DNA of 64,000 bases from Phocoena phocoena. Taxonomy: Eukaryota; Chordata; Mammalia; Artiodactyla; Phocoenidae. Where the stretch lies: contig NC_089238.1 of assembly GCF_963924675.1 (NCBI RefSeq), forward strand, positions 27,447,815-27,511,814, written 5' to 3'. The notes beneath the pieces were generated by a model. It was not told the origin of the DNA. It saw nothing but the letters and a program-made list of their open reading frames with translations, and did not search any database. The position numbers and the translations under genes were made by a program. Every line of letters begins with the position of its first letter. The stretch's first letter is position 1. Shown here in pieces: positions 11,690 through 22,917 of this stretch.

Positions 11690-12640
11690 CATGTAATAGG
11701 CATTATGAGATTTAAGAAAAATAGCTCAGACTGCAGTTGAGTCAGTTTAGGACAGATCATTATAAAATTCCATTATCACCGCTACAAGTTGGACTATTTG
11801 TCATCACAGAAGAGATGACAAGCTCAGAAATACTACATTTGTTATTATCAGATGATAAATGATATTCCATTAAAGCTGCAATACATCATTGGCAAAGCTG
11901 CAAAGAAGATATCAAACCTATCAGGACTTGACTTATAATTTAATTTTCAAAAGCTGTCAACTAAAATTCCAAAGGCTAAGCATTTTCATTTTTAAAGTTC
12001 ATCTTATTTATTTTCCTCATCTGTTAGTCTAATTTCAGTGATATGGCAAAAATAACTGATTATATGCAATGTATGATTCTCCTCTTTTGATTAGGTAATA
12101 TATCAGGTGTCACTTAGGTATTAAAAATTAAATGACACATAATAAAACAAGAGAATCCCATAAAACACACCTTATTTTGATTTACTCACGTTTTGAAATA
12201 CAACAGTAAAGCACAGGTCAATATTTGTTAAAGACACACACATGCCACCAGAAAGCACATTTACCTGTTACTGAGCATTCTTTCATGCCGTCTATAGGAA
12301 AGCTGAACATGCTTTTACATTTGGTGTTTATAAAATCTTTCCACAGTTGAACAACTATTCTTTAGCTCAGTTCTATAAATCATAATCACATATTCCTTCT
12401 ATACGTGCAAGTGCTCATACTTTCCCTGTTATTATCATCGTTACCAACATTAAGCACTCAAGTGCTGACTGGCATAATAACAACAGCTCTTACCAGTTTC
12501 TATCGATGCAAAAGCATAAAAACACATCCTTTCAATTTATGTATGTCTTGCTCACAGTCAGACTAGCAAACGTATCAGAAAATGTTTGTGGACAGCCTGA
12601 TACTAACTACATGAGCAGAATCTGCAAATTTGAGAACTGA
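11690..12640. other. Repeat-free AT-rich stretch, candidate conserved noncoding DNA
   Basis: Almost 1 kb carries no transposon I can recognise, few CpGs and many TAAT/ATTA cores (for example around 11755-11890). It has no open frame. This texture is typical of, but not specific to, conserved noncoding elements. A multi-species alignment would be needed to tell. Confidence 0.3.
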
Positions 12641-12644
12641 AGGG

Positions 12645-12735
12645 CAAATTCTAAATCATTTGAAGGCTCAGAAAAGAGAAGAAATTTGCCCAAAGTCACA
12701 CAGCAAGTGAGTAAAAATTATAGGAGAAGAAGCCA
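12645..12735 (-). repeat. MIR fragment
   Basis: 'tttgcccaaagtcacacagc' followed by 'aagtgagtaaaaattatagg' is the tRNA-related half of MIR in reverse orientation. Confidence 0.7.
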
Positions 12736-13374
12736 TGATCCTCAATGCCTATTCTCATTTCTTTGATATAACACTATGCTGATTGACAGTGTATTATGAG
12801 AAATGTGACTCTTAATACTCAGGATTTGGCCAAGGGTCTAGCTTAAAGTTCTGTTAGCAGAATGGACTTAACAATGGATGCACAGATGGTGCAGTGGGTG
12901 AATGGATGGATGGATAGATGAGTAATTGCCTAGTTCTCTAATCCTCCATTCGGAAGCCTAGTTCATGTAAATAAAACCTCTGGAGTCCAACCCAACCTCA
13001 TCTTTTGCAAATGCAGAATGTTAAGATGCTTCCCATTACTGTGCTGGGTCTCTCTCAGACCTTATAGAGCATTTCCAGGTACCCTAACAAGGCAAAGGGG
13101 TCTCTTTGCCTGACACTGAGCTGATCACAGTTATATATCTTCAGGCAGCACAGGAAAGCAAAAGAGCTGGTGCTTGTAGGCACTCTCCCCAACTCACAGA
13201 CAGTGATGCAAACACCTGTCTAACCAGTAAGGCTGCAGTTATATCTCACTGTGAGCCATTGGGGGATACCACACCTCTGCGAGACACAGTACAGTACAGG
13301 CAAGATGAGAAAAATAAGGGTAATAGAGTGAGTTTTCCAAAAACCAAATGACTTAAATTCAAAGAACTCTTTTT
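12736..13374. other. Unannotated sequence with a short (GGAT)n tract
   Basis: A small tetranucleotide repeat lies at about 12900-12922 (gaatggatggatggatagat). The 81-codon frame at 13106-13351 has no recognisable protein character. Confidence 0.4.
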
Positions 13375-13905
13375 CTTCTTTTTTTAAAAATTGTGGTGAA
13401 ATACACATAACATAAAATTTACCATTTTAACCTCTTTTTCTTTTCTTTTTTTTTTTTTGTGGTATGCGGGCCTCTCACTGTTGTGGCCTCTCCCGTTGCG
13501 GAGCACATACTCCGGACGCGCAGGCTCAGCAGCCATGGCTCACGGGCCCAGCCGCTCCGCAGCATGTGGGATCTTCCCGGACTGGGGCACGAACCCGTGT
13601 CCCCTGCATCGGCAGGCAGACTCTCAACCACTGCGCCACCAGGGAAGCCCCATTTTAACCATTTTTAAGTGTACAGTTCAGTGGCATTAATTATATTTGC
13701 AATGCTGTACAACCACCACTACTATCTATATCCAAAAGTTTACATCACCTCCAAACAGAAACTCTGTACCCATTAAGCAATAACTCTATGTCTCCCTCTC
13801 TCTAGCCTCTGGTCGTCTCTAATCTACTTTCAGGCTCTATGAATTTACCTATTCTAGATATTTTATATAAATGAAATCATACAATGTTTGTCCTTTTGTG
13901 CAAAA
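13375..13905 (-). repeat. Old L1 3' end, antisense, split by a SINE
   Basis: On the plus strand it reads 'ttgtggtgaaatacacataa', then 'aaaatttaccattttaacc', is interrupted by the SINE at 13433-13649, and resumes with 'gtgtacagttcagtggcatt' and 'cctctggtcgtctctaatct'. This is the reverse complement of an old L1 3'UTR. The same module is seen again near 36.9 kb. Confidence 0.8.
13433..13649 (-). mobile_element. CHR-type SINE, short form, nested in old L1
   Basis: T-run, then 'gtggtatgcgggcctctcac' and the closing head 'ccaccagggaagccc'. The insertion duplicated CCATTTTAACC (13422-13432 and 13650-13660) of the host L1, so the SINE is the younger of the two. Box-A and box-B-like elements are present on the minus strand. 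Confidence 0.95.
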
Positions 13906-14099
13906 AAAATCTTTTTAACAATAAAATAGATATATATTTGTCACAATATATGAATTTATAATAAAATGTAAATGTCCCAAACTTGCCTTGCCCCTCTCCA
14001 CATTTTTACTCCCCATATGTAATCACTGACGACAGTCTAGTTTATCCCTCCAGTCTACCTTTTCTAATCATGAACAGTTAAATTTCATAATGACTTTAC

Positions 14100-14300
14100 G
14101 AGAACAGACTCTGGAATCAGACCACTTGGATGTGTCCACTGGGAAAGTTATTTCACCTCCCTAAGCCTCAATTTCTGCATTAGCAAAATGGCATTGATAA
14201 CAATACCACTCTTCCACAATTGTGAGCTTGAAAGGAGATAAGGGTTTTAAAAGCACTTAGCGCAGTGCTAGATAAACAGTAATAACTCATTAAATGGGAA
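14100..14300 (+). repeat. MIR SINE
   Basis: Sense MIR order is visible: 'agactctggaatcagaccac', 'tttcacctccctaagcctca', 'aaaatggcattgataacaat', then 'aagcacttagcgcagtgcta'. It is diverged but near full length. The AT-rich DNA on both sides (13906-14099 and 14301-14500) resembles an old LINE 3' end but is too degraded to assign. Confidence 0.8.
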
Positions 14301-14499
14301 GTATGTATAATATGGGACTTTGGTTTTTAAAAGCAAAAATGTGATCACATTATTCATGTTGTTCTACAACTTGCCTTTTTAAATTCACTTCTCATTAATG
14401 CACACACACCTACCTCATCGTTTCTTAACTGCTGCATAATACTAAAGGACTACAGTTTGTTCTCAAATTACATCATTCTGATATTTTATTTTGTATTAT

Positions 14500-15078
14500 G
14501 AAATTAATGGAGGTTGTCATTCTGGAGCCAGCACTGTTCTCAGGTGGGTCAACACAATTTCCAGGATTCTAATAATAATAATAGCAAGAAGAAGATGAAT
14601 CATTTAAGGAACTCCAACTGTATTCTAGGCATTGTGTCGGTGGTTTTCTATACCTTATTTCTGGTCCTCATCCCACTCTTCTGACTATGCTGAAAATAAT
14701 CTCAAGTGTAGATGGTCCTGTGTGGGTGGATGGTGACTACAAACTGGCAGGTGATTCTTGGCATTCTGGAGAGCTCACCCATGCAACAGTGATTCACTGG
14801 ACCATGGATCAGTCTTTGATTATACCTACCAATCTTGGTTTGCTCATTTTCTCTTGCCAAATTTTGGTCCAAGGAGCAGAGAAGAGAGGATGGAGGGAAG
14901 ACACCTAGTGAATGGGGACTTGGAGATAATTCATTTCTTTCTCTAACACTAACCTTAATCTTCTAGATTCAGGGGTGAAGTTGAGAAGCAGAATTTTTTT
15001 CTTTTTAAATGAGCAGGATTTTACCTAGACACAAGCAAACAAATATAGGTGAAATGTGAGCACACTTTAAAACCGTCT
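14500..15078. other. Unannotated sequence with short trinucleotide tract
   Basis: An (AAT)n/(AAG)n stretch occurs at about 14568-14596. The overlapping 73- and 62-codon frames at 14687-14946 have no recognisable homology. Nothing else was identified. Confidence 0.4.
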
Positions 15079-15510
15079 GCTTTTAAGTTTAATTAGGTCC
15101 AATGTGTTTATTTTTGCTTTTATTTACTTTACTTTAGGAGAGGGATCCAAAAAAATATTGCTGTGATTTATGTCAGAGTGTTCTGCCTATGTTTTCCTTT
15201 AGGAGTTTTATAGTATTTGGTCTTACATTTAGGTCTTTAATCCATTTTTTAGTTTATTTTTGTATATGGTGCTAGAGAATGTTCTAATTTCATTCTTTTA
15301 CATGTAGCTGTCTGGTTTTTCCAGCACCACTTATTGAAGAGACTGTCTTTTCTCCATTGTATATTCTTGCTTCTTTAGGCATAGATTAATTAACCATAAG
15401 TGTGTAGGTTTCTTTCTGGGCTCTCTATCCTGTTCCATTGATCTATGCGTCTGTTTTTGTGCCAGTACCATACTGTTTTGATTACTGTAGCTTTATCATA
15501 TAGTCTGAAG

Positions 15511-15815
15511 TCAAGGAGCATGATTCCTTCCACTCTGTTCTTCCTTCTCAACATTGTTTTGGCTATTCGGGGTCTTTTGTGTTTCCATACAAATTTTAAA
15601 ATTATTTTTTTCTAGTGCTGTGAAAAATGCCATTGGTATTTTGATAGGGATTTCATTGAATCTGTAGATTGCCTTGGGTAGTATGGTCATTCTGACGATA
15701 TTGATTCTTCCAATCAAAGAACATGGTATAACTCTCCATCTATTTGTGTCATCCTCAATTTCTTTCATCAGCATCTTATAGTTTTCTGAGCACAGGTCTT
15801 TTGCCTCCTTAGATA
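15511..15815 (-). pseudogene. L1 ORF2 fragment in the inverted block
   Basis: On the minus strand this is the ORF2p region following the reverse transcriptase catalytic core (motifs [33 protein letters not shown] and [16 protein letters not shown]). The open frame continues a few codons past the inversion joint into unrelated reading. The inverted block continues to 15079 in other frames. Confidence 0.88.
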
Positions 15816-15973
15816 GCGCAGCAAAGGAAAGCATCAACCAAATGAAAAGAAACTATGTGGAAGAAAATATTTGCAAATGATATGACTGATAAAGGATTAC
15901 TATCCAACATGTATAAACAGCTCATAAAACTCAACATCAAAAAACCAAACAACCCAATTAAAAGCTGAGCAGA

Positions 15974-16175
15974 GGGCTTCCCTGGTGGCACAGTGGTTGG
16001 GAGTCCACCTGCCGATGCAGGGGACACGAGTTCGTGCCCCGGTCCGGGAAGATCCCACATGCCGCGGAGCGGCTGGGCCCGTGAGCCATGGCCGCTGAGC
16101 CTGCGCGTCCGGAGCCTGTGCTCCGCAACGGGAGAGGCCACAAAAGTAAGAGGCTCACGTACCGCAAAAAAAAAA
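15974..16175 (+). mobile_element. CHR-type SINE, short form, nested in the inverted L1
   Basis: It starts 'gggcttccctggtggcacag' and ends at 'cgtaccgc' plus an A-tail. AAAAGCTGAGCAGA is found on both sides (15960-15973 and 16176-16189), a perfect 14-base target duplication of the host L1. The 161-codon minus-strand frame across it is a SINE/L1 fusion without meaning. Confidence 0.97.
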
Positions 16176-16220
16176 AAAAGCTGAGCAGAAGAACTGAGTA
16201 GACATTTTTCCCAAAAGGAA

Positions 16221-16535
16221 ATGCAGATGGCAAACAGGCACATGAAAAGATGCTCAACATCACTAATCACCAGGGAAATGCAAATCAAAACCACAATGAG
16301 ATATCACCTTACACCTGTCAGAATGGCTATCATTGAAAAGACCACAAATAACAAATGTTGGCAAGTATGTGGAGAAAAGGGAACCCTCCTACACTGTTGG
16401 TGGGAATGTAAATTGGTGCAGCTACTGTGGAAAAGAGTATGGAAGTTTCTCAGAAAACTAAAAATAGAACTACCATATGACCCAACAATTCCACTCCTGG
16501 GTATATATCTGAAAAAAACAAAAACACTAATTTGA
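16221..16535 (+). pseudogene. L1 ORF2 C-terminal fragment in the sense block
   Basis: The translation shows the ORF2p C-terminal region. It includes the cysteine-rich segment [20 protein letters not shown], with the C-x3-C-x7-H-x4-C spacing retained, and [16 protein letters not shown]. The frame is only part of ORF2 and ends early at 16535. Confidence 0.88.
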
Positions 16536-16648
16536 AAAGATACATGCACCCCAATGTTCATAGCAGCATTATTTACAACTGCCAAGCACCAAGATACAGA
16601 AGCAACCTAAGTGTCCATCAACAGATGTATGGATAAAGAAGATGTGAT

Positions 16649-16683
16649 ATATGTATATGTGTGCGTCTGTGTGTGTGTGTGTG

Positions 16684-16730
<47 letters not shown>

Positions 16731-16747
16731 GCACACATACATATACA
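16649..16747. repeat. TG/CA inverted-repeat microsatellite
   Basis: A TG run (16669-16684) is followed at a tata centre by a longer CA run (16686-16728). Both are framed by gcgtctg (16663-16669) and its complement cagacgc (16726-16732), with further mirrored bases outside. The tract sits in the L1 3' region. The inverted symmetry would allow a hairpin or cruciform, and the alternating purine-pyrimidine order favours Z-DNA. Confidence 0.9.
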
Positions 16748-17105
16748 ATGTGATACTACTCAGCCATAAAAAACAATGAAATTTTGCCATTTGGAAGACA
16801 TTATGCTAAGTGAAATAAGTCAGACAGAGAAAGACAAATACTGCATGATATCACTTATACGTGGAGTCTAAAAAATACAACAATCTAGTGAACATAAAAA
16901 AAAGAAGCAGACTCATAAATATAGAGAACAAACTACCAGTGGTGGAGGGCAATATAGAGATGGGGGAGTGGGTAGTACAAATTATTGGGTGTAAGACAGG
17001 CTATAAGGATGCATTGTACAACACTGGGATATAGCCAATATATTGTAATAACTAAAAATGGAGTGTAACCTTTAAAAATTGTATAAAAATTTAAAAAATA
17101 AAGAA

Positions 17106-17839
17106 AAGAATTATCACACCCCGCCCCCACCCGCCCAATAACCATCTGCTAGCTTCCCAATCTCTAGTGTGGAATGAGGGGCATGTCTCTGTTGAGAGGA
17201 AAGTTCATGTTATAGTTCTCCAGCACTTTAAACAAGAAGCTGCTCGTGTTGATTATAAAGAAATTGGAACAGAGACGGCCCAAGAGCCCACAGGGTCCCA
17301 AGGAGACTGGGGCCTGCTTTTCTGCTTAGGCAGGGCGAGGAAAAGCACATCTACCATAAAATCTTGGCAATTAGGAATGACCCCCTGCCCTGTTGTCCTA
17401 CTGCCCCAGAGAGCAGGCTATCAGATTATTAAGTAAGCTGAGTGTTGTCCCAACTACTGTTAAAAATAGTTACACATTCCGGGACTGAGTTGTCCCTATT
17501 CAAGTAACTCACCAGTCCTTATAAAAAATACAGAAGAATAAAAGCCAATTACCTTCTTACTTTTCAAACAGTAAATATTGAATTTACATGTTGCTATCTT
17601 AATTCAAATTCCTGACATATAATCCTGTTGCATCAACCAGCTTTATATTTAAAGCTTACAGGTCTCAACTACTTTCAATGAACAAAGACACTCTCATTAC
17701 ACAGTGACATTTTCCCGGAGTAGCCCAGGCCCTAGGAAAAGGAATTTTCCCAGAGTCTCTTGTCAAGAGTTGAGTGTTTTATTGCCTGGAATTCCATTTA
17801 TCTTCTTATCTTTTAAAAATTCTTCCCAGTCTTCCCAGC
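17106..17839. other. Unannotated unique sequence
   Basis: The open frame at 17167-17436 (89 codons) shows no domain. No repeat was recognised. Confidence 0.4.
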
Positions 17840-18080
17840 CATATTTAAGTCCCACTAACTCCATGAAATCTTCCCTACATCTACTCCAACCCACTGATTT
17901 CTTCTTTTGCTTAATTCCTGCAAGTGCCGTATTCTGAGCAACATCGTTTGGGGCATTTACCCTTTCCTTCATCGGTATTGTTTTGTTGGACTGTTAAGTG
18001 CCTTGGAAATAATGATGGTTCATCATTTTCCTTCCATATCCATAGGATAATCCTGAGTGTATAGACTGAGCTCAGCAAAT
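17840..18080 (+). repeat. L2 LINE 3' fragment
   Basis: 'ccatgaaatcttccctacat' followed by 'actgttaagtgccttggaaa' follows the order of the L2 3' region, at high divergence. Confidence 0.5.
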
Positions 18081-19539
18081 ACTTGGGGCTTTAATCCAGA
18101 GTCAATAATAACAGAAAAATCTCCACTTGGAAGAAGAAAAACAAGGTCCACTTTCCCTTTCTTATTAATCCAATAATAAATCCTTGGGCAAATGCTTTGT
18201 TTCTACATAGGAAACAGTCAGGTGTTGGAATCTCAAGAAAAGATATCCTTTATTTGTCATTTCACTGGATTGGTCTCAATTCTTACAACCCATGACTTGA
18301 AATGGGCCAGGTTAGTAATATTAAATATTTGCAAGGTTAGTAAATATTTGCAAGTTTAAATATGACCTCCAAGTAGAGCCTCTTGTAAAGAGCAAACTCA
18401 GAAGCTGGTAAACTTCGCATGAGAAAACTGAAGCAGAGAGAGACATGGTCTGTATAAAGCAGGCTTTACTAAATGTAGTTGGAGTTTTCTGTAAAAGAAA
18501 AGGTTTCGGTGGTCAAATAAGGCTTGGGAAACCATGATTAACTGAAGTTATTTGTGTTTCTCCATTGCAAGATTTCTCAATACCTTTAATATGCTTATAC
18601 CCTCCAAGAGACGAAGTTAACATGCAGCATTTCAGGTTCTCTACCTGAACCCTCTCTCCATGGAGTATCTCTAGGTCTAGAATTCCCCATGTCATATTTT
18701 TGGACCTCTGCTCAACAGTCACTTACCTGGTATGAAGCCCTCCACTGAGACCTTTTAACCAAGCACATGGCTACCTGATTCCCATCAAGACAGTAGAAAT
18801 ACTGGTTCTCATTCACTCCACCCCCATCACCTGTATATGCAGAATCCTCTATTACAATAAAAATAGTGTGTTCAGGAGAACTCTCTTCGGCTAAAGTAAC
18901 TCTTCTACTAAGCCTGTTTATTTCACAGATTATGTAATGTCATAACAAAGCCTATTCCTCAATCATCATTACACATAGTAAATACGTTATTATACAATAA
19001 TCCAACCAGCAAATAACACAGGTGGTTAGGCTTGCCAAAAATGAAACTCTTGTTCTCAGAGCCCAGATACAGATTACCCAAGTACAGAATGGAGGAGGGG
19101 GTAGTTAGTAATTGATAGCAAAACAAATAGAAAAAGCCGAAAGTTTCCCATTGAGTTTAAGGTAAAATGTGTTACTATGATATTGCTAAAAACAAACACA
19201 AAACTACAACTTTAGGCTGAATTAACACAAGTACATGTGCAGAAGTTAAATAACCTTCCCAGTTATTATATATATTATATATATATATAATATATTATGT
19301 TATATATTCAATATTATAAAAGTTAAATAACTTTCTTCTACCCTTTCCAGAGGGTCTGGTAAAAGTTTTACACTGGATCCTAAGCACATTCCTGAAAAAG
19401 CCGATGTGCTGAAAATGTGCACTCAGACCCTGTTCTGTCAGCTTTCCCCCACCTCCTGTGTTCCCCAGATCACAGCTGATTTCTCCCAGGTTCTATCCCA
19501 GCTCTGAGATCTTTGAAGGATATATGACATACTGCTTTT
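18081..19539. other. Unannotated unique sequence with AT-rich microsatellite
   Basis: A palindromic TA-rich tract lies at 19262-19315 (tatatattatatatatatat core). An imperfect tandem duplication built on 'aggttagtaa...atatttgcaa' lies at 18308-18355. No gene was recognised. Confidence 0.45.
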
Positions 19540-19680
19540 ACCAGCCTGTCACAATGTCATAGAGTCATGACCTTAAGGAAGTCTCTTCTCATCTCTGAGC
19601 CCTGGTTTGGAACTCTGTGAACTGAGGACATTGAATTAGATGGGCCTGAGGTCCTCCCTGATCTGACATGTCACAATTTT
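19540..19680 (+). repeat. MIR fragment
   Basis: 'ccttaaggaagtctcttctc' and 'atctctgagccctggtttgg' match the sense MIR core (ccttgggcaagtcacttaac, cctcagtttcctcatctg). Confidence 0.6.
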
Positions 19681-19740
19681 ATCAATGCATATGAATCAGA
19701 GCTGGAGGAGAGCTTAGAAATACTTTGGCTAAAATGTTTT

Positions 19741-19945
19741 TTTTGTTTTGTTTTGCGGTACGCGGGCCTCTCACTGTTGTGGTCTCTCCCGTTGAGGAGC
19801 ACAGGCTCCGGACGCGCAGGCTCAGCGGCCATGGCTCACAGGCCTAGCCGCTCCGCGGCATGTGGGATCTTTCCGGACTGGGGCACGAACCCGTTCCCTG
19901 CATCAGCAGGCAGACTCTCAACCACTGCGCCACCAGGGAAGCCCC
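19741..19945 (-). mobile_element. CHR-type SINE, short form
   Basis: It opens with 'ttttgttttgcggtacgcgg', an interrupted T-run, and closes with 'ccaccagggaagcccc'. Target duplications are TGGCTAAAA followed by TGTTTT or CATTTT (19726-19740 and 19946-19960), two mismatches in 15. Four bases are missing in the middle relative to other copies ('cccgttccctgc'). Confidence 0.93.
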
Positions 19946-19960
19946 TGGCTAAAACATTTT

Positions 19961-21639
19961 AACTCAAGGAATCCCTCATTGAAAAACAGATATTTTTAAA
20001 ATTCAATCTCAGTTATTAACATTGGAGTACAGGTTAGTTCTTTGGGTAGAAAACAGGGATTCGAAGAAATAAAACATATTCAGGGGAGTATTTAAAAGGC
20101 AGAATGGAAGGGACAGATCTGAGAGGGAAGGCTCAAAGGGAGGGCATTGGCCAGTCAGTCCCAGCAAGGGTCAGATCCCTCTAAATGTGCCTGAGAGCAA
20201 TGGGATAGAAAAAGTGGTATTGTCAAGGGCTTTTCTGGGCTGCCTCCCAACAGCCATGGGCAGCTTCTCCAATGATCATTTCTCCTCTGGCTGAGTTCCA
20301 TCACAGGGTGCCACTGTGGCTTGTGTTCACTCTGGTTGTTCCTTCTGGGCCTCAGTTTCCCTAGCTGGACTCTCTTTATTAGCTGTCCCTTCTACCTCAG
20401 CAAACACTGGGCTCCACTCCCAGCCAATGCAGCTGAGCTGTCAGGGGCCTGCCCATTCCCAGGGACCTACCCAGGAGCTGACACACAGACAGTTTCCAAA
20501 CACACCTGCCACCTACAGATCCCAAAGGGCCTTCTTGGGAACACCACTCTAATCAATGAGGAGAAAGAGCTGGTGGACCCCCGAGGGTCCCCTCAAAGAG
20601 GTTTCTCAGAGGGTCCCCAGTGGGATTGAGCCTATTGATCCACAGAAAACTCCCCCTTTAACATGATTTTGATTGGCCTTTTCCCCTTCCCTGTCATGTG
20701 TCCTCACTCTCTCACCATGATTCTTCCTGGAATCATCCTCCCCAAATGTAACTTGTAGCTAAATCCTTGTCTAGGGGGAGACTTTTAGAAGGACCACAGG
20801 ATAAATCACCCATTAAATTTCATGCCTGCCATTTTGGACCCAGCTGGGTTCCGCCCATGGCTAAGTCCCCTTTCATAGGTCTTGGAAGGGAAAACAATGG
20901 CAGGGCCAGAGTGGAAGTTCCTGTGAAAACATAGCCCTGAGCACCATGCTCATACCCCCACCCCATCCCATGCATTCATCTCTGTCTTCTTTTTCAAATT
21001 TGATTTTAAATATTTACAGCATCATACATCTTCCCCACTAGATATTAGTAATGAACTGTTATTGTCTGCAAAACCTACCAGATGAGTGATGGCCAACTTA
21101 AAAAGAGCATCAATGTTTTATTCGTAAAATAGAAGCTGGGAACAGAAAATGCTTATGCGTTTTTAGGCCTTTCATCATTATTATTATTGATCCTCTAGTA
21201 GAGAGGAGGCACTCTGGCAATCAGCAGACAGAATTGGAGATTCCACATGGCACCAGTAAAAAATTTTATAAATATGTAAATGCTTATTATCTGTTTAAAT
21301 CCGTAGGTAGGGCAAATTTCAAGAAAATGTAAATTTTCAACCTGTAAATTTCAAGAAAGAAGTGGAATGTGAAATGTCTCATTGACAAAGAAGGAACTCT
21401 ATATGTTGGCCTGTCCTGCCAGAGAGAAGACTGTGCCTCTCTCCCAGGTATTACTTTGTATTTCTGGGTTAAGGTGAAAAACAATCAGAGACCCTGGTAG
21501 GCATTAACTAGCTAGAGTTGGCCTGAATTCCATCCCATATCTGCCCTGCCTTTCCTCTCTTCCTGCTTGCTCACAATTGTGACCCCCATTTTGAGGCTCC
21601 TGTTCTGACTCTGGTAAGCAGTCCGGCTGAGGGTGCCTA
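19961..21639. other. Unannotated unique sequence, possible LTR remnant
   Basis: Overlapping frames at 20316-20629 (78 and 102 codons) have no recognised domain. At 20640-20815 'cttcctggaatcatcctccc' and 'taaatccttgtctaggggga' resemble the 3' part of an old MaLR/ERVL-type LTR, but the match is weak. Confidence 0.4.
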
Positions 21640-21790
21640 ATGGGGACTGGATCCTGGGAGCCACACAGATCGGAGTTCAAAGCTCAGCTGGCCTTATCAG
21701 CTGTGTGACCTGGGGCATACTAGCTGCCCTCTCTGAATCTGTTTCTTTAACTTTTAGGTAGAGATAAGAATACCTACCTATCTACTTTGC
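21640..21790 (+). repeat. MIR SINE fragment
   Basis: 'gccttatcagctgtgtgacc' and 'tgccctctctgaatctgttt' followed by 'agataagaatacctaccta' give the sense MIR order. Confidence 0.75.
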
Positions 21791-22164
21791 AAGTCCTCAG
21801 TATTTGTGGCTCTTCCTGTCCAGTATGCAGGAAAGGAACCCACCAGTCTCTACTAGCTAACTCTCTCTGGTTACAGATGAACCTACGCTTTTAAGTTTTT
21901 TACCTTTGCCAAATGAATCTCCTTATTCCAGGTATTCCAATCTAGATGAGCTCAGGGCATTCAAAGCATTCAAATGAATTAAAAAGCTCTTACCCCATGG
22001 ATTTAAGGCTTTTGCCAGCAACAGTTCCCTTCTAGGGTGACAAGGGGTAACTGGGAGTCCATGCCCACCACACAGCCCCATTGGAGCAGTAGCCAGCACA
22101 TCTTCTCTAGATTCCAATCTGCTAAGTTGGAATTCAAGTGGGTGGAGACCATACTGGAAAACTG

Positions 22165-22490
22165 AAGCATTGGAAAAATACTAGACTGGGTGTCAAGCAC
22201 CTGGGCTCCCCTCCCAGGCCCACCACTGGTGGCTGTGTGCCCTTAAGATAATATATAGCTCAGGGTCTTTAAGAGTATAAACCTGAGGTCTAGAAGTCTT
22301 GGGTTTGAAACTTGGCTGTACCATTCTCTTACCTGTGACTTGGGGAAAATGGCTTATCCTCTCTGGCCCTTATTTTACTTACCTTTAAACTAGCAGTTTG
22401 AGGCTGTTTTAGGTGTCCAGTGAGGTTGGTGCATGGGAAGTGTTTAGCATAGGACCAGACACACAGGAAGTGTTCAGATATTATTCTTCC
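22165..22490 (+). repeat. Two adjacent MIR fragments
   Basis: The first (22165-22260) contains 'accactggtggctgtgtgcc'. The second (22265-22490) contains 'ctaccattctcttacctgtg'-like and 'tgtttagcataggaccagac' blocks in MIR sense order. A MIR/L2-like end follows to about 22540. Confidence 0.6.
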
Positions 22491-22618
22491 TCAAGTGTTG
22501 GTTCCTCATGTGTAAAGTAAGATGATGGCCTCTAGCCCTGCCTATCTCACAGGCCTATAGAGAAACTCTTCATAGTATGGCTATGAAATCATTTTGCAGT
22601 CTCAAAGCATGTTGTTCT

Positions 22619-22917
22619 TGGGCTTCCACGGTGGCGCAGTGGTTGAGAATCTGCCGCCAATGCAGGGGACATAGGTCCGAGCCCTGGTCTGGGAAGATTC
22701 CACATACCGTGGAGCAACTAGGCCCGTGACCCACAGACTACTGAGCCTGCGCGTCTGGAGCCTGTGCTCTGCAACAAGAGAGACCACGACAGTGAGAGGC
22801 CCGCGCACCGCGATGAAGAGTGGTCCCCTCTCGCCGCAACTAGAGAAAGCCCTTGCACAGAAACGAAGACCCAATGCACCCAAAAAGTAAATTAATTAAT
22901 TAATTATTTTTAAAATG
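22619..22917 (+). mobile_element. CHR-type SINE, intermediate form
   Basis: The head and middle read like the short form (ctgcgcgtctggagcctgtg, gagaggcccgcgcaccgcga). Instead of ending there it continues with the 3' module of the long form (cgccgcaactagagaaagcc, gaagacccaatgcacccaaa) and an (attaatta)n tail. Perfect 12-base target duplications GCATGTTGTTCT flank it (22607-22618 and 22918-22929). It therefore links the two size classes seen in the window. Confidence 0.95.

Larger units (their letters stand above)
15079..17105 (+). mobile_element. L1: L1 LINE with 5' inversion (twin-priming structure), SINE inserted
   Basis: The left part (15079 to about 15815) is L1 ORF2 in reverse orientation. 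The right part (about 15816-17105) is the downstream L1 in sense orientation, through ORF2 end and 3'UTR. In L1 coordinates the inverted block ends at the 'aacttaaaagc' codons and the sense block begins at 'gcgcagcaaagg', only a few bases further on. That is the signature of twin priming during target-primed reverse transcription. A clear target duplication was not found. Divergence is greater than in the L1 copies at 4.2 and 60.2 kb. Confidence 0.9.

Noticed and set aside
15809..16294. 161-codon minus-strand frame
   Set aside because: It is a chance fusion of L1 ORF2 antisense, a SINE and more L1 antisense. The SINE has a target duplication, proving later insertion.
16686..16728. Regular repeat considered as a CRISPR-like or satellite array
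   Set aside because: It is a dinucleotide microsatellite without spacers, and the host is a mammal.
20316..20629. Overlapping 78- and 102-codon plus-strand frames
   Set aside because: Two different frames of the same moderately GC-rich DNA without homology that I can recognise. Coding use is not supported.
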